64,000 bases of DNA, taken from contig CAVQOI010000015.1 of NCBI GenBank assembly GCA_963714425.1, forward strand, positions 1 to 64,000, written 5' to 3'. The notes beneath the pieces were generated by a model. The model ran no database searches. It was not told where the DNA came from and saw only the letters and a program-made list of their open reading frames with translations. Both the position numbers and the translations under genes were made by a program. Source of the DNA: DATCYX01 sp963714425 (GTDB taxonomy: Bacteria; Chloroflexota; Anaerolineae; Anaerolineales; UBA4823). This document shows positions 25,685 to 34,339 of this stretch, in pieces. How positions within the stretch are numbered: position 1 is the stretch's first letter; the number at the start of each line of letters is the position of its first letter.

Positions 25685-26689
25685 TCATCGCTTGCGCAGC
25701 CTGGGGTTAATAATCTCGTCGAAGGCACGCCCCACCAGGTAGAAGGCGGCGCACAGAAGCGTAATTGACAGGCTGGCTGGGAAGATCAGCCACCACTTGG
25801 ACATATCCAGCAGGTAGCCGGAATATTCTGTGGTGTGAATCATCAGCCCCCAGGACATGCGAATGTTCAACAGGCCGAAAAAGGAAAGCACCGATTCAAT
25901 GAAGATTGCGCTGGTCACACCAAACATCATATAGAGAAATGCCAGAGGCATCAGGTTGGGGATGATATGGTTGATGATGATGTGGGCATTGCTGCCCCCT
26001 GCCACCCGGGCAGCCTCGATGAAGGTGCGCACTTTTACGGTCAGCGCCTGGGATTTGATAATGATGGTTGTGGCGCCGAATCCACTGAGCAATCCCAGGA
26101 TGATTGCCAGGTGGATGATGGTTAAATCGAATAATGCCGCCATCACGATCAAGATTGTAATCAAGGGTGTCATGATGACGATATCAGCCAGGCGCATAAA
26201 CAGCGTATCGATCAATCCGCCATAATAGGCAGAGATCGCGCCAATCGATGTGGCAATGAAGACGGTCACCAGCGCAGTCAGCAATCCCAGGATGAAAGCA
26301 GAACGGGTGCTCCACATGAGCTGGCTAAGGATATCGCGCCCGAGCGGGTCGGTCCCCAGTATATGCGTGATAGATGGGCCAGCAGGATGAAAATCGATCC
26401 TCGTATCATAACCAAGAACAGGATCGTAGGTGTTCTTATCCCACACCGTGCGCATCAGGATTGGGTGAGCCGTCATTAAGAGAAGAAAGAACAGGATCAG
26501 CGCCAGGCCTACAAGACCAATTGGGTTTTCAGCAAACAGGCCCACGTTGGAGCGCAGGCTGCGCCACATCAGTCGCAAACGCACCTGCCATAGGGGAATT
26601 TCCATCACGCGGCGAATCTCTTCCTCAGAGAGGACGCTTGCGCTGGATGGGATATCTTCCATGGGAGATGCATCCGTTATTTTTGTCAT
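25685..26689 (-). CDS. Peptide ABC transporter permease (OppC/DppC-like)
   Basis: 334 residues. A cytosolic N-terminal tail of ~50 residues precedes six membrane helices (GLVGLALILFFLLLMTA first). Family motifs include HILGTDPLGRDILSQLMWSTR before helix 2 and the EAA-type coupling loop AARVAGGSNAHIIINHIIPNLM. It forms the transmembrane channel with the OppB-like protein encoded 22 bases upstream. A Shine-Dalgarno GGAGGT precedes the start. The substrate class (oligopeptides, nickel or sugars) cannot be fixed from sequence; the large binding proteins upstream favour peptides or sugar oligomers. Confidence 0.92.
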   Translation of the reverse strand: MTKITDASPMEDIPSSASVLSEEEIRRVMEIPLWQVRLRLMWRSLRSNVGLFAENPIGLVGLALILFFLLLMTAHPILMRTVWDKNTYDPVLGYDTRIDFHPAGPSITHILGTDPLGRDILSQLMWSTRSAFILGLLTALVTVFIATSIGAISAYYGGLIDTLFMRLADIVIMTPLITILIVMAALFDLTIIHLAIILGLLSGFGATTIIIKSQALTVKVRTFIEAARVAGGSNAHIIINHIIPNLMPLAFLYMMFGVTSAIFIESVLSFFGLLNIRMSWGLMIHTTEYSGYLLDMSKWWLIFPASLSITLLCAAFYLVGRAFDEIINPRLRKR

Positions 26690-26711
26690 GTTTTCTTACC
26701 TCCAGAGGCCA

Positions 26712-27863
26712 TTATGAGTAACGGATGCGTGGATCCAGGAATGCATATAAGATATCGGCAAACAGGTGACCGAGCAGCGCCAGGACACCGGTAAAAAGCA
26801 GCGCTCCGATGACCATGGGGATATCTTGAGCCTGTGCAGCAATCAGCAAGGTACGTCCCATGCCCGGCCAGGAAAAGATCGTCTCGGTGATAATGCCGCC
26901 GTCCAGCACGAAGGAAATTGCCAGCACGAACGAGGTAGCAACCGGTAGCATGGTGTTGCGCGCCGCGTGCTTATCGCGGACAACATGGTCTGGCAATCCC
27001 TTGGCGCGCGCCGCCATGATGTAATCTTCACGCAGGGTCTCCAGCATGGAGTTGCGTGTCAGCAGCATGATCCCGGCGAAGTTGACCGTAGCCAGGGTAA
27101 AGATGGGCAACACGAGATGGTGCAGGATATCCAGAGCGTAGCGCCCTACCCCGGTCGACCACCAGTAGCCGAGCGCAACCACCAGGATTACAGCCATACC
27201 GCTATACAATGCCGGCCGGCGCTGGCCTGGGTTCAATCTGCGGGCATAGGCCGCCACGAAAAAGAGAATGACGCTTGCAATGAATGCAGTCAATAACATG
27301 CGATTGAAGATGACATTGGCATCCATCGGTGCGCTTTGCCACACAATCGGGTCGATAAACTTGCCGATGGGGAACAATTTCAAAGTGTACGCAAAAAACC
27401 AGATCATCATCAGGGCAAACCAGGGCACAAACACAGTATATAAGCCCACTCCGACGATGGTCGACACGTACTCGAAGCGAGTGCCGCGCCTCCAGGCCAA
27501 TATCTTGCCCATCAGGAATCCGATGTAATAAGCCAGGATATTGATGCTTATGAACAGGATCACCGTACGCGGGGCGCGCTCGGCGATGATATCCAGTACC
27601 TTGCGGGGATAATTGGAGTAGGAGATTCCAAAGTCTCCACGCACGACTTTTCCCAGCCAGATGCCATAGCGCACCATCACGGGCTGATCCAGCCCCAGGT
27701 TGGCGCGCAGCTGCTGGCGCTGAGTGGGTGTCAGGCGTGGATCGCTGGCGTAGATGTTCCCAAAGTCTCCAGGCTGGGCATCCAGCAACAAGTAGACCAG
27801 GGTTAGGAATAGAAACAGGGTGACGAGATTCTGAGCGAGGCGACGGATGACATAACGTCTCAT
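26712..27863 (-). CDS. Peptide ABC transporter permease (OppB/DppB-like)
   Basis: 383 residues, somewhat longer than the usual ~310-330 because of an extra loop (YARRLNPGQRRPALYSG) between helices. The N-terminus RRYVIRRLAQNLVTLFLFLTLVYLLL and the LTPTQRQQLRANLGLDQPV segment are typical. The coupling loop AARAKGLPDHVVRDKHAARNTMLP is present near the C-terminus. It pairs with the OppC-like permease. In the operon it follows the solute-binding protein gene, separated by a 110-base spacer with a hairpin. Confidence 0.92.
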   Translation of the reverse strand: MRRYVIRRLAQNLVTLFLFLTLVYLLLDAQPGDFGNIYASDPRLTPTQRQQLRANLGLDQPVMVRYGIWLGKVVRGDFGISYSNYPRKVLDIIAERAPRTVILFISINILAYYIGFLMGKILAWRRGTRFEYVSTIVGVGLYTVFVPWFALMMIWFFAYTLKLFPIGKFIDPIVWQSAPMDANVIFNRMLLTAFIASVILFFVAAYARRLNPGQRRPALYSGMAVILVVALGYWWSTGVGRYALDILHHLVLPIFTLATVNFAGIMLLTRNSMLETLREDYIMAARAKGLPDHVVRDKHAARNTMLPVATSFVLAISFVLDGGIITETIFSWPGMGRTLLIAAQAQDIPMVIGALLFTGVLALLGHLFADILYAFLDPRIRYS

Positions 27864-27894
27864 GGAATCACTCCTAGAAACTTGGAGAGATTGA

Positions 27895-27923
27895 GGAGGG
27901 CAGATCTACCCGACCTGCCCTCC
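27895..27923 (-). promoter_or_regulatory. Intercistronic hairpin between binding-protein and permease genes
   Basis: GGAGGGCAG (27895-27903) and CTGCCCTCC (27915-27923) pair with an 11-base loop. There is no T-run on the minus strand beyond it. Such hairpins after binding-protein genes usually protect the upstream mRNA end so that the binding protein is made in excess. Confidence 0.55.
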
Positions 27924-27972
27924 TTGTTTGGGCCTTACAGACCAGTGATGGCTGAAAGGTATGAGATAAAGA

Positions 27973-30133
27973 TTATCTGACCTGGACTTCCGACTCAAGT
28001 CCAAAGCTGCCGAACTGGTGCATGTACTGCAAACCGCTCAGGGTTTCAGTGTACGGATACTCCACGTTGGCGCTGCGGAAGGCTTCCAGGATGCCGGTGT
28101 CAAACAGGACCACGTACGGCGTCTCGGTTGCCAGAATCAGCTGGATCTGGTCAGCGATCTCCTTACAGGATTCCAGCGAGTTGCAGGTCAGCAAACCGGC
28201 GGACAGCTCCTCGAACTCGGGGTTGATATACCCACCGGCGTTGTTGCCGTCCTCGACCGCCTGCTCCTCCGCGAAGAAGTCTCGCAGAGATGACGGGAAG
28301 ATATCCAGGCTCCAACCCAGGATGTACATGTCGAAGTTTTGCTCGGTGAAGATGATCGGCACGATCACGTTGAAGCCAGCCAGTTGGGCGGTCAGCGGGA
28401 TGCCGAACTCGTTCATCCAGGTCTCGATCCAGATCGCGAAGGTCGAGCGCAGCGGGTCGTAGCCGGGGCTGGGGGCGGGCATGTTCAGGTCGGGCACGGG
28501 GGTGCCATCCGGCATGAGCAGGTGCCCTGCCTGGGTCACCTGGCGGTTCTCTTCATCCCAGGTGGGTTTCACATCGCCTTCCCATGTGTAACCAGCCTGC
28601 TCCAGGATAGCTACAGCCAGGTTGGTGCGCTCCTCGCGGCTCAGACCCGCGCCCAGCTTGGGCACATCCGCGTTGTACCAGAAAGCGTTGCCCTCCGCTA
28701 CATAGGAGTAGAACGGGAAGGCCTGGTTCTGCAGGATGGTCTGGGTGACGAACTCTTTGTCGATGAGCACAGCCACTGCCTGGCGGAACGAGCAGTCGTT
28801 CATCGGGCGGCGGCGGTTGTTGAAGCTCAGGTAGCGGAAGCCGTTCACCGAGTTTGCGATGGTGGTCAGGTTGGCATCCCCTTGCAAGCCAGTCCACAGA
28901 CCGCGCTGCAAACCTAGCGGGTTGATCACGAAGTCTACCTCGCCATTGCGCAGCGCCAGGATGGCAGCATCCTGTGCACCGTATACGGAGTAGACCACGC
29001 TGTCCACAAACGGTCCGATCGCAGTGTCGACCACCGGATCGCCTTCCGGAGTGCCGGATGTGAAGCCGTTGCTGTCTTCGTAGGCGCCGTTAGCGTAGCC
29101 TTTATAGGTCATTCCGGTCGCGAAGTAATCGGATTTCGCCTCAGCTTGCACGAACGCGCCGGTTTGCCATGTCGGATTGACAAAAGCGCCAGCCAGCGGC
29201 TCACCTTCGGGTACATGCGATTGCAGGGTTGTCTGGGCTTCAGCCTGGGCGGCGAGCAGGGCGTCCTCGGCTGGGCTTGCACCCAGGGCGTCGATCGGCG
29301 CAGCAGCGGCTGTGGCAATCGGCTCCCAATAGGCCGCGTTCAGGATTGGGGCACCCAATGCGCCTTCTTCGTGGCGCGCCAGGCCCGGCTTGGTGTGGTA
29401 GATGAATTTAACGTTGTAGGCATCCACTGCCTCGACTGAACTCGAGGAAGTTGCCATCTGCCCAGTCCTGGAAGTTGCCGCTGATGATGCCGAATTTCAG
29501 GATGGCATTTTCGGTGAATGCCACGTCCGCGGCGGTGAGCGGCGTGCCATCTGACCAGGTCACATCCTCGCGCATCTTGACTGTAGTGACCCACTTGCCA
29601 TTCTCTTCTGCCAATGGGGGGGGTAGCTCGGCGGCCACCCAGGGGACGAAGGTGAAGATCTTGTCCGCAAGGGTGTACAAAGAGAGCCGCTTGGGCAGCA
29701 TGTAGCTGTTCCATACCGTGTTGTCTGGGCCGTTGGCCTGGAAGAAGTTCAGGCTGGTCACGTCCTCAAAGACGCCCACCCGGTAGACCTTGCCAGCTTG
29801 CTGCAACGAAGAAGCCTCAAGCTTGCCATACACCTTAGCAGCGCTGGCCTTCTCGGGTGCTGAAGTTTGGGCGACAGGCGTGTGGCTGATGGCCATACCT
29901 TCTGGTAATGGCAGGCAGGGCACCATGCCATCCGCGGCCAGGAAAGCGGGTTTCTCTTCCATTGGCTCGGGGGTGGCAGTGATGACCTTCTCCTGCACAA
30001 CCGTCTCACCTTCCACCATGACCTCTTCGGTGACGACCACAGTCTGGACGACCGTTTGGGGGGCGCATGCAGCCAGCACCATGCTGGCAACAATCAAGAC
30101 GCTCACCAGGATAAAGACTTTGTTTCTAAACAT
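27973..30133 (-). CDS. ABC transporter solute-binding protein, family 5, frameshifted
   Basis: A lipoprotein of about 720 residues in two frames. The N-terminal part (29,408-30,133) has a signal peptide with lipobox VLAAC, a Thr/Val linker and VGVFEDVTSLNFFQANGPDN and MREDVTWSDGTPLTAADVAF, the SBP_bac_5 opening. The C-terminal part (27,973-29,457) has DAAILALRNGEVDFV, RYLSFNNRRRPMNDCSFRQAVAVLIDKEFV and the end domain. The frames meet near 29,445: removing one T from GAGTTCAG would join FLE to SVEAVDAYNVKF. It binds the imported ligand for the operon that follows. Whether the indel is real or an assembly error is open; an essential binding protein with intact operon argues for error. Confidence 0.9.
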
Positions 30134-30298
30134 TGTTCTCCTCCAATTTAGATATTAGATTGAATGTGATTCGAAATGGATTAGCATACTCGTCTTGTAG
30201 ACCGCTCCACCTCCTTTACGCGATTAATAAATCCCCGCCAGTTTGTGTTAGGAATATCAAGCACCGAGCCTTGTAGGTATGCGAAGGCACTGAGAAAA

Positions 30299-30327
30299 AG
30301 ATTAACACAATCCCAATAAAAAGTCAA
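30299..30327 (-). promoter_or_regulatory. Promoter of the peptide ABC operon, TTGACT-17-TAATCT
   Basis: Read on the minus strand: TTGACT (30327-30322), 17 bases, TAATCT (30304-30299). It lies within five bases of the upstream gene's stop and gives the operon a leader of about 160 bases ending in GGAGGAGAACA before ATG 30133. A further SD-like AAAGGAGGTGG in the leader (~30,205-30,215, minus strand) has no ORF behind it. Confidence 0.7.
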
Positions 30328-30331
30328 GTTG

Positions 30332-32281
30332 CTACTCACAGGCTAAGCCCTCGCCATAATCCCATATCTCCAGGTTCCATAGGCTGTTTTCAACGGGCAT
30401 GCTTAGGTCGATACCGCACAGGTCGCTGCGCATCGCGGCCCAGGTCAAGTGGACGTAAAGCGGGATTACGGGCAGATCTTCGGAAAAAACAGATTGCGCC
30501 TGGCGGTGTGCCTGGGCGTACTCCGGCATATCTGGAAAGGAGTGCATCCCTCTACGGCAGGCTTCATCGAAGGCCGGATTGTTATATCCTGTGGCATTGG
30601 CGCCGCCCCAGCCTTTGGGAAATTGCGGGTACGGTCCTGGTATCTCGCTGGACGTATAAAGGAAGCATGCAGGTTCGGTGGCAACCGGCCAGCCGAACTG
30701 GACCATGTCAAAGCGTCGCCCAAAGACAGGACCATCCGGTCCGGGCGCGAACAGCGCATCGCGCTCGTCGAACTCCAGGATAGCCTGGACTCCGCAGCCT
30801 GCCAGGTTATCACGGATCATCTCAGCTGCTTGCTGCCGATCGCCCCCGCCTATCGTCTTGTATGTGAATGTCAGGATGCTCCCATCCGGTAGTCCAGGGA
30901 CTGCTTGCGAAACGCGCGGTGTCTCCGGATTACCATCCGCATCCACCCAGCCAGCCGCAGCGAGCATGCTCGCTGCAGCCTGCGGGTCGTAAGGGTACGT
31001 CCGCGCCGATTGCTCGGACAGTGGATGAGCGGGGGGTAAGTACGTGTTGAGGGTTACCGGCTTCCCATAGAACAGGCTTCCCGCGAGCGCTTCACGGTCG
31101 ATGCACAGGGCGATCGCCTGGCGCAGCTCTTTTGCCTGGAATAGGCTGAGCTTCTCCGGGTCAACAGGCGCTAGGCCGAAATCCGCGTGTTCCCAGGCCA
31201 TGCCCGGCTCTCCAGCGGCTTTCAACTGACCCTCTTCGTGCAATTGCAGCAAGCGCTGCTTGGGCGTATCGCTCAAAGCTGTGTCATCCAGGTAGTCGCA
31301 TTCACCCGCCAGCAGGGCGGCGACGGCTGCTTCACCCGTCCCGACGAAGCGAAACACTACGTTATCAAAATGAGGCAGGTTTTCACCAAGCCGGAAATAA
31401 TTCATATTTTTGCGTAGCGTGATGTGATCGCCCGGAGCCCACTCTTCGATGCTGTAGGCTCCCCAACCCAGCGGAAAACGGTTGGAGGCCTCTGCCGTGA
31501 GCAGCTCCGTGGAAGAAAAGGACTGCCAGGCGTGTTGGGGCAACGGGGTAAAAAAGTTGGTTTGGTAGCCAGGGTCTATTCCGCCGGGCAGGCCGCGCCA
31601 CTCAACTGTCAGGTCGTCCAGTGCCACATAGGAGTTGGTGATATTGATCAGGTCGGGGTGCACCTGCGGGTATATGTCCTTAGCCACGTTGAATGAGTAA
31701 ACCGAATCGCTGGCGGTGAGTGGGGCGCCGTCGCTCCACAACACGCCGGGACGAATGCGGAAACGTACGACAAGCTGGTCTAGGCTTGCAACCTCATCCC
31801 CCGCGAATACCTGGGCGCAACCCACCTGGCTACAACCTGACGGGAGGTAAGTCACTCCTGCAATTAGGTTTACAAGCATCCCCGTACTATCGACGATCAG
31901 TGTATTGCTCAACACCTGCACCGGCTCCAACAGGGCATCTCCGTTAGCAAAGTCTGGGATGCGTTCCAGTAATACCGGTTGGAGCGCATAACCTCGCAGA
32001 TCGGCTGGGCCATCGTAAATCGCCTGGCGTACACTGCGAGCCGCCGAAGACGAATCGGCGTAGAGGAACAGCGATTGGGGTTCTTGTGCCAGGCAGATGG
32101 CCAGCAGTCGCGGAGGAACGGGTGTGGGCTCGAACGTGGCAGGAATTGTCGTTGGCTCTTGGATTGTCGGTGTTGAAACTGCATCTAGATTTGATGGGGC
32201 TTTCGGAATTGAGCAGGACATAAGGATAAGTACCAGGATTATCCAGGGAAAGATTTTCAGTCGATGTAAAGAATTCTTCAA
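30332..32281 (-). CDS. Second ABC solute-binding lipoprotein, family 5
   Basis: 649 residues. The signal sequence ends in the lipobox LILMSC. A Thr/Pro linker leads into the SBP_bac_5 fold: FRIRPGVLWSDGAPLTASDSVYSF, ALLAGECDYLDD, ELRQAIALCIDREALAGSLFYG and the closing domain YAQAHRQAQSVFSEDLPVIPLYVHLTW. It precedes the operon containing the other binding protein but has no promoter-proximal hairpin between them. Two different family-5 binding proteins feeding one permease set would broaden the imported range. Homology of the C-terminal half to the first protein is weak by eye. Confidence 0.9.
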   Translation of the reverse strand: MKNSLHRLKIFPWIILVLILMSCSIPKAPSNLDAVSTPTIQEPTTIPATFEPTPVPPRLLAICLAQEPQSLFLYADSSSAARSVRQAIYDGPADLRGYALQPVLLERIPDFANGDALLEPVQVLSNTLIVDSTGMLVNLIAGVTYLPSGCSQVGCAQVFAGDEVASLDQLVVRFRIRPGVLWSDGAPLTASDSVYSFNVAKDIYPQVHPDLINITNSYVALDDLTVEWRGLPGGIDPGYQTNFFTPLPQHAWQSFSSTELLTAEASNRFPLGWGAYSIEEWAPGDHITLRKNMNYFRLGENLPHFDNVVFRFVGTGEAAVAALLAGECDYLDDTALSDTPKQRLLQLHEEGQLKAAGEPGMAWEHADFGLAPVDPEKLSLFQAKELRQAIALCIDREALAGSLFYGKPVTLNTYLPPAHPLSEQSARTYPYDPQAAASMLAAAGWVDADGNPETPRVSQAVPGLPDGSILTFTYKTIGGGDRQQAAEMIRDNLAGCGVQAILEFDERDALFAPGPDGPVFGRRFDMVQFGWPVATEPACFLYTSSEIPGPYPQFPKGWGGANATGYNNPAFDEACRRGMHSFPDMPEYAQAHRQAQSVFSEDLPVIPLYVHLTWAAMRSDLCGIDLSMPVENSLWNLEIWDYGEGLACE

Positions 32282-32327
32282 AAGGTAACCTTAAGATCCT
32301 CAGCTGATTTTATAGTCATGCTGGACG

Positions 32328-32576
32328 TCAGGCCTTATGAAACCTGAGCAGCCACGAGTTTTGGAATACATCAATCGCCAGGTTTGTGTGCTGTCCATGA
32401 TCCGCACGGATGTGTGCCTGGCGTTCATACCTGGGAAAGGAAGGTGTGTGAATGACACGCGATGAGCACGTTGAGGCAAGTAGGAGAAGGCGCCTCTTGC
32501 CGCTGGCAGGAGGTTCGTCCTGATCTGCCCACTTCTTTAGGATCCTGGTTAGGTAATCGTCCGATCGATTTGTCAT
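32328..32576 (-). CDS. Small protein downstream of the ECF sigma gene
   Basis: 82 residues from ATG 32576, ten bases after the sigma factor's stop, so likely co-transcribed with it. The N-terminus (SDDYLTRILKKWADQDEPP) is helical and charged; the middle has a short hydrophobic run LLLLAST. The position suggests an anti-sigma or regulator role, yet no zinc-binding HxxxCxxC motif or clear membrane helix is present. It may be the stub of a longer protein, since the C-terminal part has unusual composition. Family unknown. Confidence 0.4.
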   Translation of the reverse strand: MTNRSDDYLTRILKKWADQDEPPASGKRRLLLLASTCSSRVIHTPSFPRYERQAHIRADHGQHTNLAIDVFQNSWLLRFHKA

Positions 32577-32586
32577 AGCATATATT

Positions 32587-33168
32587 CTAAGATCGCTCGA
32601 GTTGGAAGCCGGGTTGGATATCCTGTTGCAGCCCAAGGCTTGTCCTCAACGCCTTCCTGCCGTAATACAGGCGAGATTTCACGGTGCCGATAGGTACCTC
32701 CAGAATTTCGGCGATTTCATTCAACGATAGATCATTCAGATAATATAAAACGACAACGACCCTTTGATGCAATGCCAAATCAGCAATCGCAAGCTGAACT
32801 TGATACCACTCGTCGTTCTTTTCCACTCTATCGTACGGCGGATTCTTCCCTGTACTGATAAGCCAGTCGGCCAGGTCGCCGAGGGGGCGTGGCCAGCGTT
32901 TCCTTCGCTTGATCCAGTCGTAGGATAGATTTGTAGTCATACGGTATAACCACGGCTCAAGTGGTAGCATCGGATTGATATTGTAGGCAAAGCGATGCAA
33001 GCGAAGAAAGACATCCTGTAATAAATCCGAGGCTGCGTCCACGTCGCCAAGAATCCCCAAAGCTGTCCGGTACACCAAACGCTGGTGCCGATCGTAAAGC
33101 ACACCGAGTGCTTCGAGATCCCCTTGCTGCATCTGGATAACCAGGTTCCGATCTGGGAGATCAGTCAT
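32587..33168 (-). CDS. RNA polymerase ECF-type sigma factor
   Basis: 193 residues. Region 2 (residues ~25-95) contains LYDRHQRLVYRTALGILGDVDAASDLLQDVFLRLHRF and the promoter-opening segment LPLEPWLYRMTTNLSYDWIKRRKR. Region 4 (~125-175) contains ALHQRVVVVLYYLNDLSLNEIAEILEVPIGTVKSRLYYGRKAL, the HTH that reads -35 elements. It directs RNA polymerase to a specific regulon in response to a signal. The partner anti-sigma factor is not obvious; the small gene just downstream is the only neighbour in a position to encode one. Confidence 0.93.
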   Translation of the reverse strand: MTDLPDRNLVIQMQQGDLEALGVLYDRHQRLVYRTALGILGDVDAASDLLQDVFLRLHRFAYNINPMLPLEPWLYRMTTNLSYDWIKRRKRWPRPLGDLADWLISTGKNPPYDRVEKNDEWYQVQLAIADLALHQRVVVVLYYLNDLSLNEIAEILEVPIGTVKSRLYYGRKALRTSLGLQQDIQPGFQLERS

Positions 33169-33358
33169 ATACTAGTTTCTCCGTCCGGCGATAACGGTAG
33201 GAAAACATACAAGCTTTGCCATATTTTAATACTCAATATTAGATCAAATGGTTCAATCAGGTGAAAAGAGGAGGATACAAGGGGTAATTATACCCATAGA
33301 AAAAATTCTCGTATAGTAGAGCTCGGAGTCTTAATATGGAGGGTACAGTACTTACCAA

Positions 33359-34267
33359 CTACTCGAGTTCCTCTTGTCCTGAGCGCATTCTAAGATAAGC
33401 CTGGTATCGATTGGGATGCACATCGCCGCGCGCAACAGCTTCACGCACACTGCAATCCGGTTCGTGGATGTGGGTGCAATCGCTGAAGGCGCAATGCGCC
33501 ACCAGCTGGCGCAGCTCTGGGAAATATCCATCCAGCTCCTCGGGGGTGATGTCCCACAATGCCAAGGCTTTCAAGCCAGGGGTATCGGCAACATACCCGC
33601 CGCCAGGCAAGGGAAGGAGCTGGCGTACCACCGTAGTGTGCCGCCCTTTGCTCGTCGCCCGGCTGACCTCCTCCGCTTCTAGATGGACGTCTGGTAATAG
33701 CAGGTTCAGCAGGCTGGATTTCCCCGCGCCAGATGGTCCAGTAAATACCGATATCTTTCCAGCCAGGCAGCTGCGCAGCGCTTCCAGACCCTGGCCTGTG
33801 AGCGCAGAGGTAAGAATCACTGGGTAGCCCAGGGGTTCATAAAGCCCGAACATCTCTCCAGCCGCATCCAGACCCACCAGGTCGGTTTTGTTGGCGACAA
33901 TACGCGCCGGGATACCCTGTTTCTCGGAGATGACCAGGAAGCGATCCAGCATGCCGAAGCGTGGTGCTGGATTGGCACAGGAGAAGACGAAGATCGCTTG
34001 GTCTGGATTGGCAATGATTATTTGCTGGTATGTGCCGCTCGGTCTGGGAGCAAGCCGCGTGAGCATGCGCTTGCGGAGGAGCACCTCTTCGATCACGCCT
34101 GTGCCCTCCTCCAGAGGTGTCAGGCGCACGCGATCCCCTAGAGCAACCACATCCCCCCGGCGCGGTCCTTTTTTCAATGCACCGCGCAGCGTACATGTCA
34201 GCTGCCCGGCAGGCGTGTCGATCGTGTAGAACCCCGACTGTGTTTTAATTATTAAGCCGGTTAGCAT
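33359..34267 (-). CDS. rsgA: Ribosome small subunit-dependent GTPase RsgA
   Basis: 302 residues. RsgA is a circularly permuted GTPase that checks and matures the 30S ribosomal subunit. Order of parts: OB-fold (residues ~5-75), G4 NKTDLV, G5 SALTG, G1 GPSGAGKSSLLNLL, G3 DTPGLK, then the zinc motif CAFSDCTHIHEPDC. All expected residues are present and the length is normal. It stands alone between the sigma factor and the PBP gene on the same strand. Confidence 0.97.
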   Translation of the reverse strand: MLTGLIIKTQSGFYTIDTPAGQLTCTLRGALKKGPRRGDVVALGDRVRLTPLEEGTGVIEEVLLRKRMLTRLAPRPSGTYQQIIIANPDQAIFVFSCANPAPRFGMLDRFLVISEKQGIPARIVANKTDLVGLDAAGEMFGLYEPLGYPVILTSALTGQGLEALRSCLAGKISVFTGPSGAGKSSLLNLLLPDVHLEAEEVSRATSKGRHTTVVRQLLPLPGGGYVADTPGLKALALWDITPEELDGYFPELRQLVAHCAFSDCTHIHEPDCSVREAVARGDVHPNRYQAYLRMRSGQEELE

Positions 34268-34339
34268 CTGTCACGACACAAAATCAACATGGTGGGGTAG
34301 ATGGTGTATCAATTTGCAAATCGAATATATTATGCTGCA

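Noticed and set aside
25639..25728. Earlier start for the OppD-like ATPase
   Set aside because: It would overlap the permease gene by 43 bases; the TTG at 25638 has GGAG eight bases upstream.
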